Shown in pieces: positions 54,920 to 63,810 of a stretch of 64,000 bases of DNA (position 1 is the first letter of the stretch; every line of letters begins with the position of its first letter). Location of the stretch: assembly GCF_001954275.1 (NCBI RefSeq), contig NZ_MBEU01000004.1:1-64000 (forward strand), in the 5' to 3' direction. This stretch comes from Mycobacterium sp. IS-836 (lineage in GTDB: Bacteria > Actinomycetota > Actinomycetes > Mycobacteriales > Mycobacteriaceae). Under the pieces are notes generated by a model. That model had not been told where the DNA came from and searched no databases. It worked only from the letters and a program-made list of their open reading frames with translations. The position numbers were made by a program, and so were the translations under genes.

Positions 54920-55476
54920 CGCTGACCGCCACCGCACCGGCGCTCAAGGAGTGGAGCGCCGTCGTGCACGCGCTGCTGGACGGTCGCCAGCGCGTGCTGC
55001 TGCGCAAGGGCGGCATCGGCGAGAAGCGCTTCGAGGTCGCGGCCGAGGAATTCCTCTTCTTTCCGACCGTCGCGCACAGCCACGCGCAGCGGGTCCGGCC
55101 CGAACACCGCGACCTGCTCGAACCGGCGGCCGCCGACAGCACCGACGATCAGCTGCTGATCCGGGCCGCCGCGAAAGTCGTTGCCGCACAAGAGGTCAAC
55201 CGCCCCGACGGGCTGGCTGCAATCGAGGATCTGCACATCTGGACACCCGAATCGGTGCGCGCCGATCGGCTCGACTTCCGCCCTAAGCACAAGCTGGCGG
55301 TGTTGGTGGTGTCGGTCATCCCGTTGGCCGAGCCGGTGCACATCGCCCGCAGCCCCGACTACGCGGGCTGCAAGAGCTGGGTGCAGCTGCCGGTGCGGGC
55401 GGATTTGGCGGCGCCGGTCCACGACGAAGCAGTGCTAGCCGACGTCGCCGTCCGGGTCCGCGACGCCGTCGGCTGA
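54916..55476 (+). CDS. DUF1802 family protein
   Basis: A 186-residue protein with the DUF1802 layout: KEWSAVVHALLDGRQRVLLRKGGIGE at the start, a FLFFPTVAHSHAQRV segment and DLHIWTPESV. Function unknown. It begins four bases before the DUF2277 stop. Its 3' end runs 42 bases into the convergent CocE-type hydrolase gene. Confidence 0.82.
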   Translation: MTLTATAPALKEWSAVVHALLDGRQRVLLRKGGIGEKRFEVAAEEFLFFPTVAHSHAQRVRPEHRDLLEPAAADSTDDQLLIRAAAKVVAAQEVNRPDGLAAIEDLHIWTPESVRADRLDFRPKHKLAVLVVSVIPLAEPVHIARSPDYAGCKSWVQLPVRADLAAPVHDEAVLADVAVRVRDAVG

Positions 55477-57159
55477 CAGGTCGGGCGGTCCGACCGGAAG
55501 CAGCAGCCGCGAGCGTCCGTAGTGCACGGCGTGGTTGGCCGGCTTCGACTGCTGAGCCGTCAACAGCGGTTCGCCGGTGCCGAGGTTGCGCGCGTAGCGG
55601 GGGAACCAGCTGCCGGCGATCAGCAGGCGGATGCGTGAGCCGGCCCGGAAACGATGGGCGATCCCGTCGAGTTCGATCCTGACGGTCGTCGCGGCGTTGC
55701 CGGCCTGACTCAGGCGCCGGTAGCCGTCGCTGACGTTGCGGGATCGCCCCCTGGCTCCGATATCCCTGACCTCACTCACTCGCACGAACAGGTCGACGTG
55801 CGGATTGTCCGAGCTGTGCGCCAGCTCGACGACCGGGGTTCCGTACACGCACACATCGTGGGTGAGCGTCGCGCTGGTGAAGGCGAGCACGTCGTCGCGC
55901 AGGGCGAGCCGGCTGTCGTCGCGATAGCCGCCGCTGCGCAACAACAGCGGGCCGCCGGTGGTGGGCGTCGGATCGGCGGGGTCGGAGCGGAACGTCGCCG
56001 GGGCCACCCCCGCCAGGTCTGTCGGCCGGGCCTCGTCGAGATACCGCCCGGGCCGCAGATACAGCGCCCGCTCGGCGGTTTGCGGCGGCCAGTCGGGCAC
56101 GTTGCGCCAGCCTTGGCCGGTGACGTACACGCGGACCCGGCTGGGCCGGCGCAGAGCGGGCGCGCCGCCCAGGTGGGTGTCCAGCCAGTCCATCGAATCC
56201 GCGACCGTGATACCCAGCGCCCTGCTGAGCTGCTGGGTGTGTGTCCAGGGTCCGACCGTGAGGGCGACGTCGACGCCGCGACGGCGCAGATGGGCGTAGT
56301 GGTGCAGGGTTTGCTTGACGAAGATGTCCTGCCAACCTCCCACCAGCAGGACCGGCACCTGGACCCGGTCCAGCGCCTCGGGGAACCGCAGCCGGTCCCA
56401 GAACGGGTCGTCGCGGTCGGGATGTTCGATCCACGATTCGAACCAGGGCGCGCCCGTGCCGAGCAGCGCCCGCGCCGCGGCGCCCATCGGCAGTTCACCC
56501 ACTGCCCGGGCGATATTTCGCTGCGCCCGTAGTTGACGGATGGCGGTCCCGATGCGCCCGGCGCGCTCTTGGTGGGTGACCAGATCGCACCAGCCCAGGA
56601 ATTCGTTGACCGTGAAAGAGCCAGTGCCCCAAACCGAGTCGTTGAAATCGTGCGGGCCCACGGTGATGACGGCCGCGGCCAATTCCGGCGGCGGATCGGA
56701 CAACAGCGCCCACTGCGTGAATCCCAGATACGAGAGCCCGATTGTGGCGAATCGACCTGTGAACCAAGGCTGTTCACGCAGCCAGGCGACCGTGTCGGCG
56801 CCGTCAGCGGCCTCGTTGACCATCGGCTCGAACACCCCGCCGGAGCCGAACGTCCCACGCACGCTTTGCAATACGACGTGATAGCCGCGGGCCGCATACA
56901 GTCGGGCGAACACCAGCGAGAAGGGAAATCCGCGCCCGTAGGGCCCGCGGACCAGCACGGTGCCGGCGGGTGTGGCGGTCGTCGGCGCGTAGTGGTCGCC
57001 CACCAGGTGGATCCCGTCGCGCATCGGGACTTCAACCCGATTCACGGTGTACCCAGTGCTCGCCGGGGGCAGGCCCAACAATCGGCCGACGGCATTGCCG
57101 CCGGCCTGCTTGAGCGCGCCCAGCGCGGGTTCGGCGGGCCGGGTCGGTGTCGACGTCAC
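55435..57159 (-). CDS. CocE/NonD-family serine hydrolase (Rv2800 type)
   Basis: A 574-residue X-Pro dipeptidyl-peptidase-like (S15) hydrolase. The catalytic serine is in TIGLSYLGFTQW, an aspartate follows in the LLVGGWQDIFV region, and the histidine is in TVGPWTHTQQ. The C-terminal jelly-roll (about 340-560) includes GGPLLLRSGGYRDD, FVRVSEV and RIRLLIAGSWFPRYARN. GTG at 57159 is preceded by GAGGG. It could act on acyl or amide esters; substrate unknown. The last 42 bases overlap the DUF1802 gene on the other strand. Confidence 0.88.
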   Translation of the reverse strand: MTSTPTRPAEPALGALKQAGGNAVGRLLGLPPASTGYTVNRVEVPMRDGIHLVGDHYAPTTATPAGTVLVRGPYGRGFPFSLVFARLYAARGYHVVLQSVRGTFGSGGVFEPMVNEAADGADTVAWLREQPWFTGRFATIGLSYLGFTQWALLSDPPPELAAAVITVGPHDFNDSVWGTGSFTVNEFLGWCDLVTHQERAGRIGTAIRQLRAQRNIARAVGELPMGAAARALLGTGAPWFESWIEHPDRDDPFWDRLRFPEALDRVQVPVLLVGGWQDIFVKQTLHHYAHLRRRGVDVALTVGPWTHTQQLSRALGITVADSMDWLDTHLGGAPALRRPSRVRVYVTGQGWRNVPDWPPQTAERALYLRPGRYLDEARPTDLAGVAPATFRSDPADPTPTTGGPLLLRSGGYRDDSRLALRDDVLAFTSATLTHDVCVYGTPVVELAHSSDNPHVDLFVRVSEVRDIGARGRSRNVSDGYRRLSQAGNAATTVRIELDGIAHRFRAGSRIRLLIAGSWFPRYARNLGTGEPLLTAQQSKPANHAVHYGRSRLLLPVGPPDLSADGVADPDGDVG

Positions 57160-57188
57160 GGCCCTCAGGTTAGGGGTCACCGGCCGGG

Positions 57189-57785
57189 CTAGAACTTGTA
57201 GTACGGCACGAGGTCGTTGGCCCGCTGCAGGTTGGTGGACGGGCAGTCGACCTCGGGGTTGGAGTAGATGGTCGAGTAGTACAGCGCCTGCTGCAGCACC
57301 CCGTAGCTGGTCTTGAACGCCACCATGCAGGAGAAGTACCAGTAGCTGTTGTGATACGTCGGCTTCAAGACCCAGTACGTGGCGGCGCGATGCCCGGCGA
57401 TGGTGGTCTCCAGCGCGTCGGGCGGCAGCGACTGTTCGTATTGGCGCCAGATGATGGGCTCGACGGCCAATTGGTAGTTGCCCGCGTCGAAGTGGCAGCG
57501 CAGCCCGTCCTCGGGCTCCGGCGGAGTGAAGGCCAGCCCGAGCCGCTGCAGGGCGTCGAACGGGATGTCCCGGCACGGATCGAAGGGGCTCGGGTCAGTG
57601 GTTGCCACGATCGGGCTCTTCATCGTGGTCTCCGGGGTCTCCATCGGGGCCGCGGTCGAGCGCAGCTCGACGGCCTTGTCCGCGGCTGGCGCGGGCGGGC
57701 CGGTGTACCAGCCCGCGGTTCCCCCCAGGGCCGCCGCGATCAACGCAGCAACCGCTCCGATCAGTCGCACTCTGGTGAACACCAT
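57189..57785 (-). CDS. DUF3558-like exported protein (Rv2799 type)
   Basis: A 198-residue protein. An uncleaved signal anchor or signal peptide covers residues 5-24 (LIGAVAALIAAALGGTAGW). The body contains FDPCRDIPFDALQRLGLAF and LRCHFDAGNYQLAV, the C-x-n-C pattern of DUF3558-type mycobacterial exported proteins, and an aromatic C-terminus (YHNSYWYFSCMVAFKTSYG). ATG at 57785 is preceded by AGGGGGC. Four cysteines suggest two disulfides. The KstR-like palindrome lies upstream. Confidence 0.78.
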   Translation of the reverse strand: MVFTRVRLIGAVAALIAAALGGTAGWYTGPPAPAADKAVELRSTAAPMETPETTMKSPIVATTDPSPFDPCRDIPFDALQRLGLAFTPPEPEDGLRCHFDAGNYQLAVEPIIWRQYEQSLPPDALETTIAGHRAATYWVLKPTYHNSYWYFSCMVAFKTSYGVLQQALYYSTIYSNPEVDCPSTNLQRANDLVPYYKF

Positions 57786-57868
57786 GCCCCCTGATCCGCG
57801 CCCCCTGACGCCTCGGCGATCCCTTGGCCGGGAGTGTACAAGTCGGGTCAGCAGCCTCACAGAGAAAC

Positions 57869-57882
57869 GAGAACACGTTCTA
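57869..57882. promoter_or_regulatory. KstR-like palindrome
   Basis: GAGAACACGTTCTA fits the KstR consensus TnnAACnnGTTnnA except for the first base. It lies between the divergent DUF3558-like gene (start 57785) and pptH (start 57946). KstR represses cholesterol-catabolism genes in mycobacteria. Confidence 0.5.
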
Positions 57883-57931
57883 ATCCGTCGATCAAGGCCC
57901 TGGCCGAAACCCGCCTAGGGCAGCGGGTCGT

Positions 57932-57937
57932 TAGGCT
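57932..57937 (+). promoter_or_regulatory. Leaderless -10 (TAGGCT) of pptH
   Basis: Eight bases before GTG at 57946 and about 50 bases from the KstR-like site. Confidence 0.5.
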
Positions 57938-57945
57938 GGTTAGTC

Positions 57946-58923
57946 GTGGCAAGTCAGCAGTCGGGCAACGGGGGACAGCCGACCGGTCAACCAACCTTGT
58001 GGGCGGTTTCGGACCTGCACACCGGCCACGTCGGCAACAAGCCCGTCACCGAATCGCTGCACCCGTCGTCGCCGGAGGACTGGCTGATCGTCGCCGGCGA
58101 CGTCGCCGAACGCACCGACGAGATCCGCTGGACCCTTGACCTGCTGCGACGCCGCTTCGCCAAGGTGATCTGGGTCCCCGGCAACCACGAGCTGTGGACC
58201 ACGAATCGCGATCCCGCGCAGGTCTTCGGCCGGGCGCGGTATGACTACCTGGTCCACATGTGCGACGAGCTCGGCGTGGTCACACCCGAGCACCCGTTTC
58301 CGGTGTGGACCGAACGCGGCGGCCCCGCCACGATCGTGCCGATGTTCCTGCTTTACGACTACACCTTCTTGCCCGAGGGGGCGACGAGCAAAGCCGAGGG
58401 TCTGGCCATCGCGCGCGAGCGCAACGTGGTGGCCACCGACGAATTCCTGCTCTCACCGGAGCCCTACCCCACCCGCGACGCCTGGTGCCGGGAGCGGCTC
58501 ACGGCCACCCGCGCGCGCCTCGAACAGCTGGACTGGATGACACCGACCGTCCTGGTGAACCACTTCCCCCTGGTCCGCGACCCCTGCGACGCGTTGTTCT
58601 ACCCGGAATTCTCGCTGTGGTGCGGCACCACCAAGACCGCCGATTGGCACACCCGCTACAACGCCGTCTGCTCGGTCTACGGGCACCTGCACATCCCGCG
58701 GACCACCTGGTACGACGACGTGCGCTTCGAGGAGGTGTCGGTCGGTTACCCCCGGGAGTGGCGGCGGCGCAAGCCGTACACCTGGCTGCGCCAGGTCCTG
58801 CCGGATCCGCAATACGCGCCCGGCTACCTCAACGACTTCGGCGGTCACTTCGTGATCACCCCCGAGATGCGCAAACAGGCCACGCAGTTCCGGGAACGGC
58901 TGCGCCAGCGGCAGTCACGATGA
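57946..58923 (+). CDS. pptH: Phosphopantetheinyl hydrolase PptH (metallophosphoesterase)
   Basis: A 325-residue metallophosphoesterase that corresponds to Rv2795c, shown in M. tuberculosis to remove 4'-phosphopantetheine from carrier proteins, opposing PptT. The metal motifs are in order: AVSDLHTGH (D, H), LIVAGDVAE (D), VPGNHELW (N, H), a histidine in LVNHFPLVRD and the GHLH in CSVYGHLHIPRT. GTG is the start. The stop overlaps the pptT ATG, so both opposing enzymes are co-expressed. Confidence 0.95.
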   Translation: MASQQSGNGGQPTGQPTLWAVSDLHTGHVGNKPVTESLHPSSPEDWLIVAGDVAERTDEIRWTLDLLRRRFAKVIWVPGNHELWTTNRDPAQVFGRARYDYLVHMCDELGVVTPEHPFPVWTERGGPATIVPMFLLYDYTFLPEGATSKAEGLAIARERNVVATDEFLLSPEPYPTRDAWCRERLTATRARLEQLDWMTPTVLVNHFPLVRDPCDALFYPEFSLWCGTTKTADWHTRYNAVCSVYGHLHIPRTTWYDDVRFEEVSVGYPREWRRRKPYTWLRQVLPDPQYAPGYLNDFGGHFVITPEMRKQATQFRERLRQRQSR

Positions 58924-59615
58924 CCGAGCCGATGCTGGTGTCGTCGGTGCTGCCGGCGCCGGGGGATCTGGCGTCTGGGGATCTGGCGTACGCGGAGGCG
59001 TACTCCGATCCGCCCGGGCTGGCCCCGTTGCCCGAAGAAGAGCCGCTGATCGCCAGGTCGGTTGCCAAGCGGCGCAACGAATTCATCACCGTCCGGCATT
59101 GCGCCCGGATCGCGCTGGGCGAGCTCGGGCTGCCGCCGGTGCCAATCCTCAAGGGCGACAAGGGACAACCGTGCTGGCCCGACGGCGTGGTGGGCAGCCT
59201 CACGCACTGCGCGGGCTATCGCGGCGCGGTGGTGGGGCGCAGCGCATCCGTGCGCTCGGTGGGCATCGACGCCGAACCACACGACGTGTTGCCCAACGGC
59301 GTGCTGGACGCCGTCACGCTGGAGGAGGAACGCCACGAGATTTCCGCCCTGCCCGAGGGCCTGCATTGGGATCGAATCCTGTTCTGCGCCAAGGAGGCAA
59401 CGTATAAGGCCTGGTTCCCGCTGACCAAGCGCTGGCTGGGTTTCGAGGACGCCCACGTGGTGTTCGACGTCGATCCGGCCGGTGGCGGAACCGCCGGGGT
59501 GTTCGTGTCCAAGATCCTGATCGATCCCGCCGCGCTGTCGGGCCCGCCGCTGACCGCGCTGCGGGGGCGCTGGTCGGTCGAGCGCGGGCTGGTGCTGACC
59601 GCGATCGTGCTATGA
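58920..59615 (+). CDS. pptT: 4'-Phosphopantetheinyl transferase PptT
   Basis: Essential Sfp-type transferase that activates acyl-carrier and peptidyl-carrier domains used in mycolic-acid, siderophore and lipid synthesis. 231 residues against 227 in M. tuberculosis. [15 protein letters not shown] and VGIDAEPHD bind CoA and magnesium, and [26 protein letters not shown] contains the conserved W/KEA motif. A 15-base tandem duplication near the start ([10 protein letters not shown]) accounts for the slightly longer N-terminus. ATGA overlaps connect it to pptH and truB. Confidence 0.97.
   Translation: MTEPMLVSSVLPAPGDLASGDLAYAEAYSDPPGLAPLPEEEPLIARSVAKRRNEFITVRHCARIALGELGLPPVPILKGDKGQPCWPDGVVGSLTHCAGYRGAVVGRSASVRSVGIDAEPHDVLPNGVLDAVTLEEERHEISALPEGLHWDRILFCAKEATYKAWFPLTKRWLGFEDAHVVFDVDPAGGGTAGVFVSKILIDPAALSGPPLTALRGRWSVERGLVLTAIVL
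58962..58989 (+). repeat. 15-base-period tandem duplication inside pptT
   Basis: GGGGATCTGGCGT recurs at 58962 and 58977, in frame, adding five residues near the amino end (GDLAS then GDLAY). Confidence 0.75.
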
Positions 59616-60517
59616 GCGAACCGGGCCCCGGCGGCTCCGGCATTGTGGTGATCGACAAGCCGGCCGGAATGACCAGCCACGACGTGGTGGGCCGGTGCCG
59701 CCGCATCTTTTCCACCCGCAGGGTGGGACACGCGGGGACGCTGGACCCGATGGCCACCGGCGTGCTGGTGATCGGGGTCGACCGCGCCACCAAGATCCTC
59801 GGCCTGCTGACGGCGGCGTCGAAGTCGTACGCCGCCACCGTCCGCCTCGGCCAGACCACGTCCACCGAGGACGCCGAAGGTGAACTGCTGCAAAGTGTCT
59901 CGGCCGAGCGGGTGACCGGCGAGGCGATCGCGGCCGCGGTCGCCGGGCTGCGCGGTGAGATCCGGCAGGTGCCGTCGGCCGTCAGCGCGATCAAGGTCGG
60001 CGGGCGTCGCGCCTACCGGTTGGTCCGCGAGGGCCACGAGGTCGAGCTCGAGGCCCGGCCGGTGCGCATCGACCGGCTCGAGGTGTCCGACGTTCGACGC
60101 CACGGCCCTCTCGTCGACCTCGACATCGAGGTCGATTGCTCGTCGGGCACCTACATCCGCGCACTGGCGCGCGATCTGGGCGCCGCACTCGGTGTCGGCG
60201 GACACCTGACGTCGTTGCGGCGCACCCGCGTCGGCCGCTTCACGCTGCAGGAGGCGCACTCACTCGACGAGCTGGCCGAGCGCGACGCCTCTTCTAGGCT
60301 GAGCTGGACGCTCGACGAGGCGTGTCTGCTGATGTTTCCGCGCCGCGAGCTGTCCGCCGAGGAGGCCGAGGCGACGAGTAACGGCCGGTCCCTTTCGCCG
60401 GCCGGTGTCGACGGCGTCTATGCCGCCACGGACCCCGACGGCCGGGTGATGGCGCTGCTGCGCGACGAGGGATCGCGCACGAAGTCGGTGGTGGTGATAC
60501 GGCCCGCGACGCTGTAG
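59612..60517 (+). CDS. truB: tRNA pseudouridine(55) synthase
   Basis: Makes pseudouridine 55 in the T-loop of tRNA. 301 residues. The catalytic aspartate is D45 in [46 protein letters not shown] and [16 protein letters not shown] are the other motifs. A C-terminal PUA-like domain begins about residue 225. The start overlaps the pptT stop by 4 bases. Confidence 0.97.
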   Translation: MSEPGPGGSGIVVIDKPAGMTSHDVVGRCRRIFSTRRVGHAGTLDPMATGVLVIGVDRATKILGLLTAASKSYAATVRLGQTTSTEDAEGELLQSVSAERVTGEAIAAAVAGLRGEIRQVPSAVSAIKVGGRRAYRLVREGHEVELEARPVRIDRLEVSDVRRHGPLVDLDIEVDCSSGTYIRALARDLGAALGVGGHLTSLRRTRVGRFTLQEAHSLDELAERDASSRLSWTLDEACLLMFPRRELSAEEAEATSNGRSLSPAGVDGVYAATDPDGRVMALLRDEGSRTKSVVVIRPATL

Positions 60518-60571
60518 GCATACGCTGGGTCGCGGGTAGCTAGACGGGCTACGGTTCGGAAGGGGACAACG

Positions 60572-61774
60572 ATGTCCAGCAAGATGTCCAACAAGGTTTA
60601 CGTCGTCGGCGTCGGCATGACGAAATTCGAGAAGCCGGGCCGCCGAGAGGGCTGGGACTACCCGGACATGGCGCGGGAGTCCGGCACCAAGGCCCTGGAG
60701 GATGCCGGGGTCGACTACCGCGACATCGAGCAGGGCTACGTCGGCTACGTCGCGGGCGACTCGACGTCCGGGCAGCGGGCCCTCTACGAGCTGGGCATGA
60801 CCGGCATCCCGATCGTCAACGTCAACAACAACTGCTCCACCGGCTCGACGGCGCTTTTCCTGGCGGCGCAGGCCATCCGCGGCGGAATCGCGGACTGCGC
60901 CATGGCGCTGGGTTTCGAGAAGATGCAGCCCGGGCCCTTGCAGGGCGGTGCCCAGGACCGGGAATCGCCGATGGGCAAGCACGTCAAGGCGTTGGCCGAG
61001 ATCGACGAATTCGCTTTCCCGGTGGCGCCGTGGATGTTCGGGGCGGCCGGCCGCGAGCACATGAAGAAGTACGGCACCACCGCCGAGCACTTCGCCAAGA
61101 TCGGCCTGAAGAACCACAAGCACTCGGTCAACAACCCGTACGCGCAGTTCCAGGAGGAGTACACCCTCGACGACATCCTGGCGGCGAAGATGATCTCCGA
61201 CCCCCTTACCAAACTGCAGTGCTCGCCGACCTCCGACGGCTCGGCCGCGGTGGTGCTGGCCAGCGAGGAATACGTGGGCAACCACGGCCTGGCGGGGCAG
61301 GCGGTGGAGATCGTGGGGCAGGCGATGACCACCGACTTCGAGTCCACCTTCGACGGCAGCGCCCGCAACATCATCGGCTACGACATGAATGTGCAAGCCG
61401 CCCAACGGGTTTACGACCAGTCCGGGCTCGGTCCCGAGGACTTCCAGGTGATCGAGCTGCATGACTGTTTTTCCGCCAACGAACTCCTGCTTTACGAGGC
61501 GCTCGGCCTGTGCGGGGAAGGTGAGGCGCCCAAGCTGGTCGACGACAACCAGACCACCTACGGCGGCCGCTGGGTGGTCAACCCGTCGGGCGGACTGATC
61601 TCCAAGGGGCACCCGTTGGGCGCGACGGGGCTGGCGCAGTGTTCCGAGCTGACCTGGCAGCTGCGCGGGGCGGCCGACAAGCGTCAGGTCGACAACGTCA
61701 CCGCCGCTTTGCAACACAACATCGGCCTGGGCGGCGCGGCCGTCGTGACGGCATACCAGCGCGCCGAACGCTGA
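60572..61774 (+). CDS. ltp1: Thiolase-like lipid-transfer protein Ltp1 (SCP-x thiolase family)
   Basis: A 400-residue thiolase-fold protein matching Ltp1 (Rv2790c). Features are [15 protein letters not shown], the active-site cysteine in [14 protein letters not shown], the [16 protein letters not shown] segment, and [24 protein letters not shown] with the catalytic histidine. Some relatives remove acetyl-CoA in side-chain degradation or act as retro-aldolases; the exact role here is open. AAGGGGACAACG supports the ATG. It is followed by fadE21, giving an acyl-CoA oxidation pair. Confidence 0.93.
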   Translation: MSSKMSNKVYVVGVGMTKFEKPGRREGWDYPDMARESGTKALEDAGVDYRDIEQGYVGYVAGDSTSGQRALYELGMTGIPIVNVNNNCSTGSTALFLAAQAIRGGIADCAMALGFEKMQPGPLQGGAQDRESPMGKHVKALAEIDEFAFPVAPWMFGAAGREHMKKYGTTAEHFAKIGLKNHKHSVNNPYAQFQEEYTLDDILAAKMISDPLTKLQCSPTSDGSAAVVLASEEYVGNHGLAGQAVEIVGQAMTTDFESTFDGSARNIIGYDMNVQAAQRVYDQSGLGPEDFQVIELHDCFSANELLLYEALGLCGEGEAPKLVDDNQTTYGGRWVVNPSGGLISKGHPLGATGLAQCSELTWQLRGAADKRQVDNVTAALQHNIGLGGAAVVTAYQRAER

Positions 61775-61778
61775 ACCC

Positions 61779-63035
61779 ATGATCGAGTGGTCCGACACCG
61801 ACCTGATGGTTCGGGACTCGGTTCGCCAGTTCGTCGACAAGGAGATCCGCCCGCATCTGGACGAGTTGGAAACCGGCCAGATGTCGCCGTATCCGATCGC
61901 GCGAAAGCTGTTCAGCCAGTTCGGTCTCGACGTCATGGCCGCCGAGGCGGTCAAGAAGATGCTGGACCGCGAGCGGGCCAAGGAAGCGGGCGAGGCGCTC
62001 GACGAAAAGCAGGACGGGACGGGCGGTTTCGGCGCGCAGGGATCGATGGTCGCGGTGCTGGTGTCCGAAATCGCCCGGGTCAGCATCGGATTGCTCTCCA
62101 CCGCGTCGGTCAGCCTCGGCCTGGGCGCGGCGACCATCATGAGCCGCGGGACGCTGGCCCAAAAGGAACGCTGGCTGCCCGGGCTGATGACGCTGGAAAA
62201 GATCGCGGCGTGGGCCATCACGGAACCGGATTCGGGCTCGGACGCGTTCGGCGGGATGAAGACCTACGTCAGGCGGGACGGCGCGGACTACATCCTCAAC
62301 GGGCAGAAGACGTTCATCACCAACGGGCCCTACGCCGACGTCCTGGTCGTGTACGCGAAGCTCGACGAGGGTGACGCCTCCCCGGATAGCAAGGTCGACA
62401 AGCGGAACCGCCCCGTGCTGGTCTTCGTGCTCGACTCGGGCATGCCGGGCCTGACGCAGGGCAAGCCGTTCAAGAAGATGGGCATGATGTCCTCGCCCAC
62501 CGGCGAGCTGTTCTTCGACAACGTCCGCCTGAGCCCGGACCGGCTGCTCGGCGAGAGCGAACGGCACGACGACGGCGACGGCCGCGACAGCGCCCGGGCG
62601 AACTTCGCGGCCGAACGGATCGGCATCGCGATGATGGCGCTGGGCATCATCGACGAATGTCACCGCCTCTGCGTGGATTACGCGAAGAGCCGAACGCTGT
62701 GGGGCAAGAACATCGGGCAGTTCCAGCTGATCCAACTCAAGCTGGCCAAGATGGAAATCGCCCGAATGAACGTGCAGAACATGGTCTTTCAGATCGTCGA
62801 GCGCCAACAGGCCGGTAAACCGTTGACCCTGGCCGAGGCGTCGGCGATCAAACTGTACTCGTCGGAGGCGGCCACCGAGGTCGCGATGGAGGCCGTGCAG
62901 CTGTTCGGCGGCAACGGCTACATGGCCGAGTACCGGGTGGAGCAGCTGGCGCGCGACGCCAAGTCACTGATGATCTACGCCGGCAGCAACGAGGTTCAGG
63001 TCACCCACATCGCCAAGGGCCTGCTAACCGACTAA
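61779..63035 (+). CDS. fadE21: Acyl-CoA dehydrogenase FadE21
   Basis: A 418-residue FAD-dependent acyl-CoA dehydrogenase (Rv2789c type). WAITEPDSGSDAFGG and the FITNGPYADV strand bind FAD and substrate; GKNIGQFQLIQLKLAKMEI and LFGGNGYMAEYRVEQLARDAK complete the C-terminal domain. The catalytic base is probably the glutamate of FGGNGYMAEYRVEQ or a nearby one; this is not resolved from sequence. It begins four bases after ltp1. The stop codon is shared in part with convergent sirR. Confidence 0.94.
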   Translation: MIEWSDTDLMVRDSVRQFVDKEIRPHLDELETGQMSPYPIARKLFSQFGLDVMAAEAVKKMLDRERAKEAGEALDEKQDGTGGFGAQGSMVAVLVSEIARVSIGLLSTASVSLGLGAATIMSRGTLAQKERWLPGLMTLEKIAAWAITEPDSGSDAFGGMKTYVRRDGADYILNGQKTFITNGPYADVLVVYAKLDEGDASPDSKVDKRNRPVLVFVLDSGMPGLTQGKPFKKMGMMSSPTGELFFDNVRLSPDRLLGESERHDDGDGRDSARANFAAERIGIAMMALGIIDECHRLCVDYAKSRTLWGKNIGQFQLIQLKLAKMEIARMNVQNMVFQIVERQQAGKPLTLAEASAIKLYSSEAATEVAMEAVQLFGGNGYMAEYRVEQLARDAKSLMIYAGSNEVQVTHIAKGLLTD

Positions 63036-63739
63036 ACCGGGGTCACCCAGATCGCCCTGGCCGCCGGGCTGCCCAGGTCGACGGTGGCCTCGGCGCCGTC
63101 GGCGGATTCGATCGCCACCGAGATCATGCCGGCGAATTCGCGGCGGGTCAGCACCCGCACCCGCGAGTCGAGATTGATCCCGACGCTGTCGAAATAGCGC
63201 AGCATCTCCGGGTCGGAGTCGGAGATGCGGGCCACCGTGCCGGTGTCGCCGTCGCCGCACGCCCAGAGCTGACGGGCCGGCGGGGTGGGCACCCGTCCGT
63301 CGGAGGCCGGGATCGGGTCGCCGTGCGGGTCGCGCTGCGGAAATCCCAGCTTGGCGTCGATGCGGGCCACCAACCGGTCCGACACCGCGTGTTCGAGCAC
63401 CTCGGCCTCGTCGTGGACCTCGTCCCAGCCGTAGCCGAGCTCGTTGACCAGGAACGTCTCCAGCAGGCGGTGCCGGCGCACCATCTCCAGCGCCGCCCGC
63501 CGCCCCGCCTCGGTCAGGGTCACCGCGCCGTACTTCTCGTGGTCCACCAGGCCCTGCTCGGCGAGTTTGCGGATCGACTCCGACGCCGTGCTGGCGGAGA
63601 CCCCGATCTTCTCGGCCAGCATCTTGGTGCTCACCTTCTGCGGGGCCCCCGCGGGGGACCACTCCTGGGCATTCCAGATGACCTTCAGATAGTCCTGGCC
63701 AACCGCGGTGAGACCGCCAGGCTCTTCGTCAGCCCTCAC
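63032..63739 (-). CDS. sirR: DtxR-family manganese/iron regulator (SirR/MntR)
   Basis: A 235-residue metalloregulator equal in type to Rv2788 (SirR, MntR), which represses manganese importers in M. tuberculosis. The helix-turn-helix is in KVSTKMLAEKIGVSASTASESIRKLAEQGL; the dimer and metal-binding region has LLETFLVNELGYGWDEVHDEAEVLEHAVSD; and the C-terminal SH3-like domain follows about residue 145. An insertion of six residues (SPAGAPQ) after AQEW is notable against M. tuberculosis. GTG at 63739 is the start, giving VRADEEPGG; a longer frame continues to 63757 without family support. A palindrome overlaps its promoter. Confidence 0.94.
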   Translation of the reverse strand: MRADEEPGGLTAVGQDYLKVIWNAQEWSPAGAPQKVSTKMLAEKIGVSASTASESIRKLAEQGLVDHEKYGAVTLTEAGRRAALEMVRRHRLLETFLVNELGYGWDEVHDEAEVLEHAVSDRLVARIDAKLGFPQRDPHGDPIPASDGRVPTPPARQLWACGDGDTGTVARISDSDPEMLRYFDSVGINLDSRVRVLTRREFAGMISVAIESADGAEATVDLGSPAARAIWVTPV

Positions 63740-63746
63740 AACCGGA

Positions 63747-63752
63747 AGTTTA
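63747..63752 (-). promoter_or_regulatory. Leaderless -10 (TAAACT) of sirR
   Basis: On the minus strand, 7 bases before GTG at 63739. It overlaps the inverted repeat at 63750-63767. Confidence 0.5.
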
Positions 63753-63767
63753 GGCAACCGTGCCTGA
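63750..63767. promoter_or_regulatory. Candidate DtxR-type operator between sirR and ribF
   Basis: TTAGGCA-ACCG-TGCCTGA, arms that match at 6 of 7 positions. It sits on the sirR -10 hexamer, as expected for metal-dependent autorepression. TTAGGC half-sites are typical for this regulator family. Confidence 0.5.
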
Positions 63768-63797
63768 TCTGGCGTGCTGTCCGGCCACCCGGCGCCG

Positions 63798-63803
63798 TAG
63801 GCT
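63798..63803 (+). promoter_or_regulatory. Leaderless -10 (TAGGCT) of ribF
   Basis: Seven bases before GTG at 63811, divergent from sirR. Confidence 0.5.
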
Positions 63804-63810
63804 TGCGGTC

